Shown here: piece after piece, positions 22,956-33,900 of the stretch
Layout: each line of letters starts with the position of its first letter
Position numbering within the stretch: the stretch's first letter is position 1
DNA from: Lepidodermella squamata
Lineage: Eukaryota > Gastrotricha
DNA: 64,000 bases
Direction: 5' to 3'
Assembly: GCA_047495785.1 (NCBI GenBank)
Contig: JBLDXI010000001.1
Location: 3,596,001-3,660,000, forward strand
Position numbers and translations under genes: made by a program
Notes under the pieces: model-generated
Databases searched by the model: none
The model's input: only the letters and a program-made list of their open reading frames with translations
What the model was told of the DNA's origin: nothing

Positions 22956-25900
22956 TTATCTGCAATACTTCTCGTAGGCAATATTGATTTTCTCCAAGGT
23001 AGCGGGCCCTGTGTACATGCTTGCTCGACCGAACAGTAGCCGGTCCAAATCTGCTTTCGCGCATTTCGTCTCATTTCTGGGGCACTCGCACATCAAGTGT
23101 TGAAGCAGCAGCCAATTCGAAGGCTCGATGCCTTGAGCACCACACCATTTGCAGATGACCTTCTCCTCCCTCCGCTGGTTCACATAAACACTTACGCCAA
23201 AAGTCGAGTCAGTTCTTATGCATAATAGCGTTCTGCCTAATTTCGGGCCCAAATCTTTCAAATACCGTTCGGCGTAAGAAGCCTCACGCGATACAGGGTT
23301 AATCGACCACAACCGTGAGCCTTTGTCCTCTTCGTTCTCCTTTCTTGCGATTGCCGTGTACATGTTTCTGACAACAGCCTTCGCGGCGGCCGCGTTAGTA
23401 CCAGGTTTCGTCAGGCCGTTCAGTCCGATGTTTCCTAACTCCAACTCCGCCCTATGTACCTTGTTGTACATTTTTCGTGACATTGACATCAGCTGTGTCA
23501 GGTATGCTGCTTGCAACAGACTATCGTCACTCGACGTCTTCATTCGAAAATAAAATCTAATCGCGCAGTTTTTTCTCTCCGTATTCGCGTCAGGCAACCA
23601 GAGCTCTCTCTCCAGCAACCTTTGGCTGGTACATGTAGGCAGTCGGTAAGCTCTCTTGATCACCCTACAATGCAAGGGCGGAATAGCTGATTGCCTATCC
23701 AGGCCCCATAACTCCGCGCCGTAAAGTCCAGCCGCCAGAACGACCCCCTTATACAGTAGTCTGAGACTTGCAATCGGCAACTCGTTAAATTTTTCAAATA
23801 AGCTTGGCAAGAGCCCGGTAAGCCTCAGCAGCTTCAGTCTACTTTGGCGGATAGCCTCTTTGAAGGAAAGATCCTCGGAGAACCAAACACCCAAGTATTT
23901 AAAAATACTGACCTTTTCCAGCTCGACGTCGCCAAAGAACAGCGGTTTCGGTTCAGCTTCTTGTTCGCCGAAAATGACGTACTTCGTTTTCCGTCTGTTG
24001 ACTGTCAACCAGTTGTCTTTTTCGTACTTAAGCAGTCGATACAAATAGCCCTCCATTTCGTGTCGATGGGCCGACAGTATGACCACATCGTCTGCGAACA
24101 GAATACACCTCACGCTCTTGATGCCGAGAGGCAAACCAGCTACGCCTGGCATTTCCAGCGCTTCTTCCAGGTCGTCAATATAGACGCAAAACAACAGCGG
24201 CGACAGAGGGTCGCCCTGCTTCACCCCATCGTGAACATCGAAGGTAGCCGAGATCTCATCGCCCACCGATACCGCCGCCTTTGTGTCATCATACATGTCA
24301 CGTAGCATGGCAACGAATTGAAGCGGCACGCCACGTCGTTCGAGCTTCTTGAACAAAAGGTTGCGGTTGATCTTGTCGAACGCCGAGGAAAAGTCGACAA
24401 AAGTTGCATATACACGTGGATGACGCTCGCGCCAGTAGGCCATAGCAGCGTGCAGGACCATTGCCGCGTCTAATGTTGAGCAGCCTTCCTGGAATCCAAA
24501 TTGGCACTTTTGCAATTTCGAAAACAGACTGAGCCATTCTCTCAACCGAACATCCAAAATTTTCGAGAAAACTTTTGCAATGCAGGGTTGCAGTGATATC
24601 GGTCGGTAGTTGTTCGGGTCATTCGAGTCTCCCTGTTTGAAGACCGGTACTATCAAGGCGGTTTTCCACGCTTTCGGGTACGGTTGCCCGTTCAAAATAC
24701 CAGTGTAGATCTTGCTCAGCATCGGAGCCATAACGTCAATGTTAGCTCGGATATGTTGATATCCAATACCATCAAGGCCAGACGCAGATACGCTAGCACA
24801 TCTCTCAATCGCAGCTTTCACTTCATCAACCGAAATCGGATCTAGAATCATTTCCCTTCGAATCACACGACCATCGGGTAATTTCACCGAACTCTCGCTG
24901 GGCTTCATCGCATTCATGAATGGGTTGGACCAAGCACTTAGAGCATCCAGTTTGATCAATTTGGTGGGGACACCGTCGTCGATAGCAATTCGCTTCACTG
25001 CAGTAACAGTCACTTTCTCACGGGTAGCAGTCGGTTTCTCTTCGGCATATGGTTTTCCACCTCCTAGTGCTTTCATCAGGTGACAACGAAAAACTTCTAC
25101 CGGCGGCATTTGCTGTCTTCCTTCCTTACGCTTCAGCTCCCAGACCTTGTTGGGCTTTTCGACTAAGCATTTCAACCTAGCTTCATCAGACAAACGCGCC
25201 AATTTACTCGAGCGAGGAGCGACATTAGCAGCCGTAGCTTTCGGTTTTCGCCATTTCCAGTTAAGTTTCCGCGACTTTTCTGCCACTGATACGAGCTTTT
25301 CTGACATCGTTGCAACAGACTCATTACCCGTTAACCTTTTTGCCAAATCCTGAACCTCCAGCTTGAATAGCTGATCATCAATGTGAATTCGATCAAGGAC
25401 CGGGCTCTCGAAAGTGATTGTCACCACCAGCGAGCTGTGATCAGAGATACTTGAACGCTCCACCGCCATTTCTTCAATCAGTTCGAAGCTGTCGAGATCT
25501 ACCAAGGCATAGTCAACAACCGAATTACTTGCCGGACGGGTGACAGAGCGGCTCTTTTCAGGTGTGACTCTTCCGTTCAAAACAATCAAATTATAGCAGT
25601 TAACAAACTCGACAAATTCAGCTACCGAGTGGCCATTTCTCACATTGTCATCACTTACTCTTTTGGGTAGCGTTTCACAAATTTCTTCGGGGGCGTCTTT
25701 CTCCTCACCGAGACGGCTGTTAAAGTCACCAAGGAGCAGCACGGAGTCGTGGTTGCCACTTAATTCTCGCATTTTATCGTTGAATTCCTCCCAGCAAGTG
25801 GAGTCTTCGTGGCGATACAGCCATCCACACAGAACTTTGCCTCTAACTGATGTGATCGATAATGCCAATGCATATGCTGTTTCCCATACGACCCGACATC

Positions 25901-26123
25901 TTTCTGCGAGATTCTTCTTTACGTATACCACATTGCCGCCAGATAGCCTACCCCGGCCCACGCGTTTTCCAGGAGATGCAAACTTTTCGTAACCTTCAAT
26001 ATCTGGTAACACATCTTCATACTTCCAGGTTTCCATGAAGCCACACATGCTGCTGTCCTTCACCATTTTAGTCATTACTCCCAACTTCTCAGTGCAGTAG
26101 CCTTGGATGTTGGCACACCGCAC
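22956..26123 (-). CDS. Retrotransposon ORF2: APE endonuclease and reverse transcriptase
   Basis: Open frame of 1,055 codons with no internal stop. Residues 1-240 are an apurinic-type endonuclease: early NIQGY, ET at 31, GDFNSR at 132-137, DYALV at about 204, and SDH at 227-229. Residues about 480-760 are a reverse transcriptase: NNYRPISLQP, FVDFSSAFD with catalytic Asp near 577, KQGDPLSPLLF, and the FADD box at 676-679. A C-terminal C-x2-C ... H-x4-C motif follows near residue 1000. The first in-frame ATG is at residue 17, inside the endonuclease, and the frame continues upstream without a break to the TGA that ends ORF1. All catalytic motifs seen are intact, so the protein could be active. 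Confidence 0.93.
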   Translation of the reverse strand: MRCANIQGYCTEKLGVMTKMVKDSSMCGFMETWKYEDVLPDIEGYEKFASPGKRVGRGRLSGGNVVYVKKNLAERCRVVWETAYALALSITSVRGKVLCGWLYRHEDSTCWEEFNDKMRELSGNHDSVLLLGDFNSRLGEEKDAPEEICETLPKRVSDDNVRNGHSVAEFVEFVNCYNLIVLNGRVTPEKSRSVTRPASNSVVDYALVDLDSFELIEEMAVERSSISDHSSLVVTITFESPVLDRIHIDDQLFKLEVQDLAKRLTGNESVATMSEKLVSVAEKSRKLNWKWRKPKATAANVAPRSSKLARLSDEARLKCLVEKPNKVWELKRKEGRQQMPPVEVFRCHLMKALGGGKPYAEEKPTATREKVTVTAVKRIAIDDGVPTKLIKLDALSAWSNPFMNAMKPSESSVKLPDGRVIRREMILDPISVDEVKAAIERCASVSASGLDGIGYQHIRANIDVMAPMLSKIYTGILNGQPYPKAWKTALIVPVFKQGDSNDPNNYRPISLQPCIAKVFSKILDVRLREWLSLFSKLQKCQFGFQEGCSTLDAAMVLHAAMAYWRERHPRVYATFVDFSSAFDKINRNLLFKKLERRGVPLQFVAMLRDMYDDTKAAVSVGDEISATFDVHDGVKQGDPLSPLLFCVYIDDLEEALEMPGVAGLPLGIKSVRCILFADDVVILSAHRHEMEGYLYRLLKYEKDNWLTVNRRKTKYVIFGEQEAEPKPLFFGDVELEKVSIFKYLGVWFSEDLSFKEAIRQSRLKLLRLTGLLPSLFEKFNELPIASLRLLYKGVVLAAGLYGAELWGLDRQSAIPPLHCRVIKRAYRLPTCTSQRLLERELWLPDANTERKNCAIRFYFRMKTSSDDSLLQAAYLTQLMSMSRKMYNKVHRAELELGNIGLNGLTKPGTNAAAAKAVVRNMYTAIARKENEEDKGSRLWSINPVSREASYAERYLKDLGPKLGRTLLCIRTDSTFGVSVYVNQRREEKVICKWCGAQGIEPSNWLLLQHLMCECPRNETKCAKADLDRLLFGRASMYTGPATLEKINIAYEKYCR

Positions 26124-26162
26124 TCGCCACCTTTCTTCTTCTTTGTTTTCCCTCTCCCCCCG

Positions 26163-26586
26163 TCATAGGCGACGTGGGCGGAAGTGACCATCAAAGACGG
26201 TCGCATCCTCGTCACTGTCGACAACCTTCTTCGTAGTCGGGTCATAACGCAGTCGCGCAATGCCTTGGTCGTTGACCACTCGCAACCTCATGCTGCGGAC
26301 CTGGAAATAGCTGGTGCCCTCCACTTTATTTGGGTTTCTTCGCTTGCCCTCTTGAACGAGAGCTTTCTCAGCCTCCATAAGGTTCGCCGGCACAAAGCGG
26401 CGCATCCTAACGCCGTTCGGCAGTTCTTTCGTCATGTCCTCCAAATTTTCATTGGTGATCGCGCTGTTGACAGGGACCACCAGTATCGGGCGGTTGCTGT
26501 TGTCTTTCTTGAGACCCAGCCGACGGGCACGAAAGAAGACACCCTGCAGTCGCGGCACCGCTGTTTTCACAGCGTTGATCAGAGTG
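26163..26586 (-). CDS. Retrotransposon ORF1, C-terminal part (5'-truncated)
   Basis: The frame is open from the element's truncated 5' end at 26586 to a TGA at 26165-26163. It encodes about 140 residues rich in Arg, Lys and Val. The stretch RPILVVPVNS followed by PNGVRMRRFVP resembles the C-terminal domain of LINE ORF1 proteins, which bind element RNA. The TGA is in the same frame as ORF2, 39 nt before its first shown codon, and is followed by CGG. Confidence 0.7.
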
Positions 26587-26896
26587 ACCCCCTTTCTTCA
26601 GAAGTGGTTGTTTCTTGTTCGGTTCTTTTTTCTTGCCATTATTGATTTCATGATCTGGATACTTGCATGTTACTTATACATTCTTGAGATATCAGGTAAT
26701 AAGGTATTTTGCGACTTGCGACCTTATGCTAACTAGTTATTCCTGACTTCTGAATTTAATTCTCTCTGATTTATCCCCACTTCGTACCGCACTTCCTGCG
26801 GTAACTTGAAATTATCTTTTCACTGCTGGAGGACATTAAATGTTTCCTAAAAATGTTGCGCCGCATAAGCCAAATAAGGCTGGAGTCTTAATTTTG
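26587..26896. repeat. 310-bp direct repeat, right copy (target-site duplication)
   Basis: Exact copy of 22468-22777. It ends 102 bp upstream of the PAK start codon and so probably contains the PAK proximal promoter or 5' leader. The left copy is now an orphan 4.1 kb away. Confidence 0.9.
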
Positions 26897-26998
26897 CATT
26901 TATTTACCAACATAATGTCTGTTTAGGTTGTTATTGTTGTTGTTGATCCCTTGGACAGTTTATATTGTTACTTTGTCGTTGAGTTTTGTTTCACCTGG

Positions 26999-28807
26999 AT
27001 GACAACATTAAAGCCGGGCGATTACCGGATATTGACTTCCAAGCAAATTGAATCCGATATGGATACCTTATCAAAGCTGGACTCAAAAAAGGCAAGCAAG
27101 GATGCTAAGAAAGATAAATCCAAAACATCACACTCGCCGAAAGGTGTGATGGGCAAATGGGTCTCTAAAGAAAAAACTCGGCCGATCATCTCGCCACCGA
27201 GTAACTTCGAACACACAGTTCACGTCGATTTCGACCCTGTCGTTGGTGAATTTGTCGGCATGCCCGAAGAATGGTTTAGAATTCTGAAAGGCTCGAACAT
27301 TAGCGAGGCGGAGCGAAAGCAAAATCCTCAGGCTGTTGTTGACGCGTTGAAATATTACACAGATAAAGGTCGAGGCGCTTATGGATCAGCTGAGCAGAAG
27401 TATATGACGAATGTGCAACACTCGTTTGCTTCGCTAGACGGCGGTTCCAACAAACTGTCGAATCCTTCGTTAGACGAAGAATTATCAGCTGGAACAAACA
27501 ACGGCGACTCCGATGGAGAAACTCGCGATGCCCCGCCTCGAATCCCCGAAAGGCCGGCCAAGACCTTGTCAATCTACACCCGGCCTGTTGATAACGAATA
27601 CGTCGTTGGTCATTCAGCTCAAGATGTTAACCCCTTAGCCGCTGTTGGTCGGGCTAATGGCAGTAAAAAGCGCATGACCGACGAAGAAGTCATGGAAAGA
27701 CTTCGAGCTATCGTTTCATTCGGCGACCCGAATCGGAAGTACATAAAACTCGAAAAAATCGGCCAGGGCGCGTCGGGTTCCGTCTTCATCGGCCGCGAAA
27801 TCTCAACAGGGCGAGAAGTCGCGATTAAACAAATGAAAATAGGTCAGCAACCGAAGAAGGAGCTTATCCTCAATGAAATTTTGGTCATGCGTGAAAATAA
27901 GAACGCAAATATTGTCAACTATCTCGACTCGTATCTTGTGAATGACGAATTATGGGTCGTTATGGAGTACCTGGCCGGCGGTTCGTTGACCGATGTCGTC
28001 ACGGAAACAATAATGGACGAGTGTCAAATTGCAGCCGTGTGCCGTGAATGCCTGCAAGCCCTCGAGTTTTTACACGAAAATCAGGTGATTCATCGAGACA
28101 TCAAGTCAGATAATATTTTGCTTGGCCTTGATGGCTCCGTGAAGCTGACCGATTTCGGCTTCTGCGCTCAACTATCGGCCGAACAGGCGAAACGGTCGAC
28201 TCTAGTCGGAACTCCGTATTGGATGGCGCCAGAAGTTGTGAGGCGGCAAGCGTACGGACCGAAAGTTGATATCTGGTCATTAGGTAATTACTTGAAAATT
28301 ATTCCGGTCAACCTGAAACGAAAAGAAAATTGGAGTATCCTAGAGGTCTCAAAATTAGAAATTCAAAAATCCTCGAGAATTACCCCCATTTTTCTTTCAA
28401 TTTTCATTTGGGCAAAATTCTCGCTCTCGGCAAAATTCTTCAATCTGACCTATTTATTGGCTAATTTATTCATTTTTTTGCACTTAGGTGTGATGTGCAT
28501 TGAATGTGTTGACGGCGAACCGCCATATCTGAACGAAGACCCATTGCGAGCGCTGTACTTGATAATGACCAACGGCAAGCCTGAATTCCGCAGCCGGGCC
28601 CAGTTGTCGGCCGAATTTTCCGATTTCCTCGACCGTTGCCTCGAGGTGGACGTGTCGCGGCGCGCCTCGGCCACCGAGCTCATGCGCCACCCGTTCGTCA
28701 AAAAAGCGAAGCCGCTCGCCTCACTGCGCCCGCTCATCCTCGCGGCGAAGAAAGTGCGCCAGGGCTCGGCGGGCCCGCAGCAGAACACGGCCGGGCCTAT
28801 TCGTTGA
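26999..28807 (+). CDS. PAK: Class I p21-activated kinase (PAK)
   Basis: Two exons, 26999-28283 and 28488-28807, joined in phase 1 through the kinase domain (DIWSLG/VMCIE), giving 534 aa. I chose the ATG at 26999 ([10 protein letters not shown]); earlier in-frame codons look like 5' UTR. The CRIB motif [15 protein letters not shown] is at about 64-78 and binds GTP-loaded Cdc42/Rac. [16 protein letters not shown] at 180-195 recalls the PIX-binding region of PAK1. The kinase domain is about 248-500: GQGASG loop, VAIK Lys277, HRD 365-367, DFG 385-387, and activation-loop Thr401 in [11 protein letters not shown]. All catalytic residues are present. It controls the actin cytoskeleton and signalling downstream of Rho GTPases. 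Confidence 0.96.
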   Translation: MTTLKPGDYRILTSKQIESDMDTLSKLDSKKASKDAKKDKSKTSHSPKGVMGKWVSKEKTRPIISPPSNFEHTVHVDFDPVVGEFVGMPEEWFRILKGSNISEAERKQNPQAVVDALKYYTDKGRGAYGSAEQKYMTNVQHSFASLDGGSNKLSNPSLDEELSAGTNNGDSDGETRDAPPRIPERPAKTLSIYTRPVDNEYVVGHSAQDVNPLAAVGRANGSKKRMTDEEVMERLRAIVSFGDPNRKYIKLEKIGQGASGSVFIGREISTGREVAIKQMKIGQQPKKELILNEILVMRENKNANIVNYLDSYLVNDELWVVMEYLAGGSLTDVVTETIMDECQIAAVCRECLQALEFLHENQVIHRDIKSDNILLGLDGSVKLTDFGFCAQLSAEQAKRSTLVGTPYWMAPEVVRRQAYGPKVDIWSLGNYLKIIPVNLKRKENWSILEVSKLEIQKSSRITPIFLSIFIWAKFSLSAKFFNLTYLLANLFIFLHLGVMCIECVDGEPPYLNEDPLRALYLIMTNGKPEFRSRAQLSAEFSDFLDRCLEVDVSRRASATELMRHPFVKKAKPLASLRPLILAAKKVRQGSAGPQQNTAGPIR

Positions 28808-30426
28808 TGCATGCTAAAGACGTGATCGGAATTTTGTAGCCATCGCCGCCTCGTCTTTCATATGAGAAATTTGATGAGGGTCTATGCACAAGAAATGATG
28901 TGGCTTTAATGTTGTCGATAGTCAATGTGCTTCATATTATATATTATATTGTTCGTAGAGGAGAATAATCTGTCGAAGTAAACATTTTTTACGCAAGCGG
29001 AAAATTGCGGATAAAAATTCAATAATTTTTTAAGCCGAGAATATTTATGAATAATTTTAATTAGGATTTTAGGGTAAAATTTAGAGAATAGGCTTTTGTA
29101 CTTTTGAAATCAATTATTTATTTTATTCCGATTTTCCGCTCATGAGAAATGTTTACTCTGATCTGCTTTTCCACCTCTATAATACGCTCTACTGATAACT
29201 GATAATAATATTTATTCCCACTTTTATTTATTGTTGAAAAATTATTACATATTTGTGGCACGGCCGTTCTTACTCTCAGCAGCAAGATTGAATAGGAAAT
29301 AGAAAACCAAACAAAAAATCCGGCCGTATTTATTGCTCGCTGTTTACCTGATGAGAAAAAAATCCGAAAAATACCGTGCTATTTATTATTTACCTACTAC
29401 ATACCAACCATTGCTCTTTTCACGCATCGGTGCTGGTGGCCGATGATTTTTTTTAGCATCGGCTCAAGTCCCTATCTTCGTTTTTATAGTCATTTGTCTC
29501 GCGAAAAGAATTTGTATATAAATGAGATGGCCTAACCAATCAAAATGAACGAATGTTGTCACGCCGCCGGTTGAAACCGCGAAAATCTTCACCGCTTCCC
29601 GTTTTTCGCTTTTCGTTTTGTTTTTGTTTTTTCGTTTCTGCTTTTTTACTGCTCCGAACACATGAAGATGATGAAATGATAGTAATAAACAAGACGCTTT
29701 CGTAATAATATGTTCGTTTTTGCCAATCAAGACCAGTGGTCACGCTTCATTGCCTTGCATTGTATAGGGTATCGATAAACAATTTGGTTCACCAGCCCCT
29801 CGGCGATTAAGTATATAGGAACTATTGAGGAAGCGCAACGGGTGGCAGCGAACCGTATCGGAGACTGTACTATTGTAACGTTTAGGAATCGACGCAGCGC
29901 AAGAGCGTATATGTGGTCAATTAGATGCGATTGAATGCATCGGATTGCTTCTTTGTACTCCATGCCCCATCGCATTAAATAAGGAAGAGTTGAAACCATG
30001 GACGAAATGGAGTGGAAACTATCAAGCCAACATGTCTCATAGGTTATCAGAGACTTATTTATTAGGCACCAAGTTTTTGCGCTTACGAAGAGCGTTTCGT
30101 ATCCGCAATTTCACAAAAAAATGTAATTTACGTAAAAATCCGAAAAACTGGGGCGATAAGTTGTTTGTTAAATTCCTGTATCTTATAGGTATAATTCCTC
30201 GGTTTCGAGATGTTACATTTTTGTTATTATGATAGATGTATAATGAGCATTTTAAAATGGTAAAAAATGACATTTTAGACATCGCATTTGGTAATTCCTC
30301 TGAATTTACTTTGATTGTGCTTCCCATGAGACACTCTAAATTGGGCTTACTACTCAGTTGGGTTTGATCCGCGGTTAATGAGCTTGGAAATTTTTTATTT
30401 TGCATTACATTCCCAAAAATCGGCGA
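28808..30426. other. PAK 3' region and spacer
   Basis: AT-rich 3' UTR and intergenic sequence. The only open frames are short and lack coding character. Nothing else recognised. Confidence 0.45.
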
Positions 30427-30498
30427 AGCAGAGTGGCGCAGTGGAAGCGCGCTGGGCCCATAACCCAGAGGTCTGTAGATCGAAACTACGCTCTGCTA
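30427..30498 (+). tRNA. Initiator tRNA-Met (CAT), copy 1
   Basis: 72-bp gene without CCA. It starts AGCAGAGTGGCGCAG and ends CTCTGCTA, with a seven-pair acceptor stem starting A1-T72. The anticodon loop is GGGCCCATAACCC and the T arm has GATCGAAAC. The A1-T72 pair and T-loop form are hallmarks of the eukaryotic initiator. A TTTTT terminator follows at 30507-30511. Confidence 0.97.
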
Positions 30499-30912
30499 AA
30501 GCGATATTTTTACTTTTCCCCACTCAAATTATCTCGTTTTATATGCAAATTATTTTGATGAGCCATCGAGTGCTGAGTCGAGAATGTCGAGTCGTGGCTA
30601 AATCTATTGCCACTAAACTTACCTGGCACTGGGATGAACCGAGCTCAAGAATTCGGTCGCCCCAGGGCGAGGCGGGCCATTGCACTACGGCGCGCTGACC
30701 CCTGCGCTTTGCCTCATCGGCGGAGTCGGGTGCAAAATATTTCACTTGGGTACCGGCGTTCGCGCCTCACCCGCTAAATCCAGAAAAATACTCAGCCATG
30801 TTAATCACTGATGCTTTATTAGCATGTCAAACGTTGGTTAAAACTCAAATTATTCCAGCAAGCAAAAATTCAAAAAAGAGTCCGAAAACGGGTTGAGTCT
30901 GTCATATTATTT
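30499..30912. other. Spacer and 3' end of the adhesion gene
   Basis: No gene. A minus-strand AATAAA at 30815-30820 is the likely polyadenylation signal for the large minus-strand gene ending at 30913. Confidence 0.5.
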
Positions 30913-33900
30913 TTATCGAGAATAAACCATGATTTCTGCGAGGGGCAATATGCCGAACTTTCGCCGGTTCAGGATGACGTATCTGCCCAACAGCGGCTTG
31001 GCGCAGTAATAGAAGTATGGACGCTGCGAATGGCGGTTGTCGAGTGTTTTAAGGCCATTGATGTAGTCGCAGATCGGATTGCTTGTAATCGATGCGATGT
31101 TGTTGCCAACTCGGACTTCAGTGTTCGCGAGGGTTTTGGCGAAAACGTCCGGGGGAAGGACAGCTATAACTCGAGCAACAGGGCGCGGAACTCCAAGATC
31201 GACAGCAAGCCAAGTTACTCCATTTCCGTCTGGTAAATATAGCATTATTTTAGTCTGAATCACAAGTTCGGGTGAAATCTTACCTGTGACGAAACCTCTC
31301 ACCATCATAGCCTGCTGACTGGTACCTGAGTAGGTTACGTAACCAGGGGTAGTCATTTGGGTGTTGATATCAGTAGTTTTGACAGTCGCAGTCACCGCTG
31401 TTGGCACAGAGCTTGCCGGCGAGAACATCAAAGGATTCACTCCAGTTGCCGAAGAGTGCGTTTCAATCACGCCTTGATCGTTATTGTCCTGATAAATTCC
31501 GATATATCGATTCGGGTTGATAGTCAGAGTGTCTGCTGCTGTCATCTCACTAATAAATGATCAAAATTATCACTTCATCAAACACAAAATTTCGGGATCA
31601 TTTTACAGGTAGTATTTCTCCCTCAGACTCTGGGGAAGGGTTATTGCATCTGTTTCGTTCAGAGCGTATTGAGTTGCCGTGCTTCTGGTCCAGGTTGAGA
31701 TGTAAACATTTTGCAGCCATGGGTAGTTCTGAGTGTTAATATTCATCTCCCACTGGGCTACTTTGCCTGAACAAGTCGATGAAGTTTGAGGCATACCACC
31801 GATAACGGATTTCGTTTCGGTAGAATGAGTTTCGTCAATCAATGTTGGCCAGCCGACGATGCAGGGTTGCCCTTAATACATTTCCAAATATCATTCAGAA
31901 AAGAGGGATTGTTGAGAACTTACCTGCAGCCATATTGAGGAATTGATATGTCTTGCCATCTGTCCCGAACTTGGAATAGTCAGCCGCATTTGCTGCAAAT
32001 GCTGTCGGCTGCAGGATGATCGCTCTCTTGTAAGCAATATTCTGCCACGGGTCATTGAATGAAAAGGCCGAAACATCGCAAATCTCAAGTTTCTGGTTAG
32101 GAGTGCTGCTGAGGAATGTCAGATAACGGCCCTTCGCTCGTGTCGCGATATCACCAGCGAAAAGATGAACTTCGGATCTATCACCGATTGGAGAAGGTTG
32201 GAACATCTCCGCCACTTTAGGGTTGGTAAGCGCAGTGGCTACGTTGGTAACCGGGGTATCTCCCAGAGTCACTGTCATCGGTGCGAACTGAGTGTCTTCA
32301 TAATCCGCCATACATCCGTAAATTCCAACCCTTAGAGCGATATAGTTGTACCAGCCCTGTAAGTAGGTGGATATTGAAAGGAAGCTGTATAAGGACCAGC
32401 TGATTTTACCTCGATGTGGAATCGAATGGAACGCAATGTTACGGGAGGTTGAAGGGCGTTGTCAACTACATTGTATGCCTCTGTGTTGGCTGTGAAATGG
32501 CGTACCCAACCGTCGTAGCCTTTGTAAGTTTCCCAGTCGACATCGTTGTAACTGTAGGAGAGACGGAAAACTGTGACCCAGCAACACGGACGAACGCCAC
32601 CTCCACCTCGTGTTGCAACCTATTTACAACAACAAAACCCTGAGATATATACTCCTAATAGCAAGAGAGGGATCTCCTCACCTTTGTGACTTTCAACAGA
32701 TTTCCGAAAGACCATTTCATCCAATGCTCTGTCAAGAAATCGACAGGATTCATGTACCAATGATTAGACAACTCGAGAATAGCGGCATCTGGAGTATCGC
32801 TACCGCTGACTCGCGCACTCACACTGACTCCTTGTGCATTGTAATGCAGCTTTCTGGTGCAAGTAAGGCCTCCCCCTGTTAATTTAGTTGGAGTCCTATT
32901 AGAACCTGTATTTTGCTTTTTGCTCAAAACGAACCTGGGCATCCTTTAATAGCCAGCCTCATAGACGGCCAGCCATTCCATGATTGAGGATGAACGTGAA
33001 TCCATCTTGTTCTCACCGAAGGATAGATGCGATTTTCAACCAAACCAGTGCGATCAGTATTGGCGTAGAAAGTCTGAAAGAAATGTGAGTTGAAGGCGGA
33101 AATTGCAATAGTTGCAAAGCTTACTTTTGCTCCGATGCCATTGACTTCAGGAACCCAAGACCAGCCATCATAATCTTCGCGACCATGCATAGCCACATAA
33201 TAAGAGGTCACCCATTCATTATTCGACGCACTGTGATGCCCGCGTGTCAAAATCGCTCTCACTTCCACTTCATAAGTAAAATGTATCCCGTACCATTCCG
33301 AAGTCGTGGGTGGTCGCCAAGTGGAGACTATTCAAACATTCAATCATTAGAGAACAAGTGTTTTCAACAAGAAATGGGTTACCATCGCTATCGATATGAG
33401 CGGGATTGAAGTCTTGACCGCCAGTCATGGCATAATACAATCCGTTTCCTTGTTGGCCCAAATTAGCCTCGCAGTAAGTCGGTCTCACTAGTGTTTCATT
33501 TAGTTTAATGAGAAATTTTATTCAACGGAAACAGCTTACATTCCAGCAATCCGGGGCAACCATACGTCATAGCTTGGATCTCGAACTTCGAGAGGGCTGC
33601 CGTATAGACATTCACGCACGCGGAGCTTCCGCTGGTTCCGCCGCCGTACCACGGACTACCGAACACAGAGACACCATCCGAGGCTGGAAGCGTGCATGTC
33701 GAAAATCCACTGCTAGTTTGGATAGGTTGGCCGTTGACATAAAGTATCATTATTCCATTAGGCTGGTCGCGAACCCAGGCAACGTGCATGAATCTGCCCG
33801 TAGGCATAGTAAAACTCGGCGTTTCGAAGTAACCATAAGTTCCGCTGGGGCTTGTGCATCCAAACCATCCGAATCTATAAAACAGTAAGATAATATGGCG

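Larger units (their letters stand above)
22778..26586 (-). mobile_element. 5'-truncated non-LTR (LINE-type) retrotransposon
   Basis: A 3.8-kb element on the minus strand. It carries the end of an ORF1, a complete endonuclease plus reverse transcriptase ORF2, a 3' UTR of about 150 bp and an ATC-repeat tail. It is flanked by an exact 310-bp duplication, so the insertion looks recent. It starts inside ORF1, so it is 5'-truncated. It inserted into the 5' flank of the PAK gene, in the opposite direction. Clade unassigned: the tandem-repeat tail and long duplication recall RTE-type elements, but the C-terminal zinc-knuckle region is not typical of those. Confidence 0.9.

Noticed and set aside
29464-30405. 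Several 60-116-codon frames downstream of PAK
   Set aside because: AT-rich, Lys/Asn/Ile-biased chance frames without motifs.
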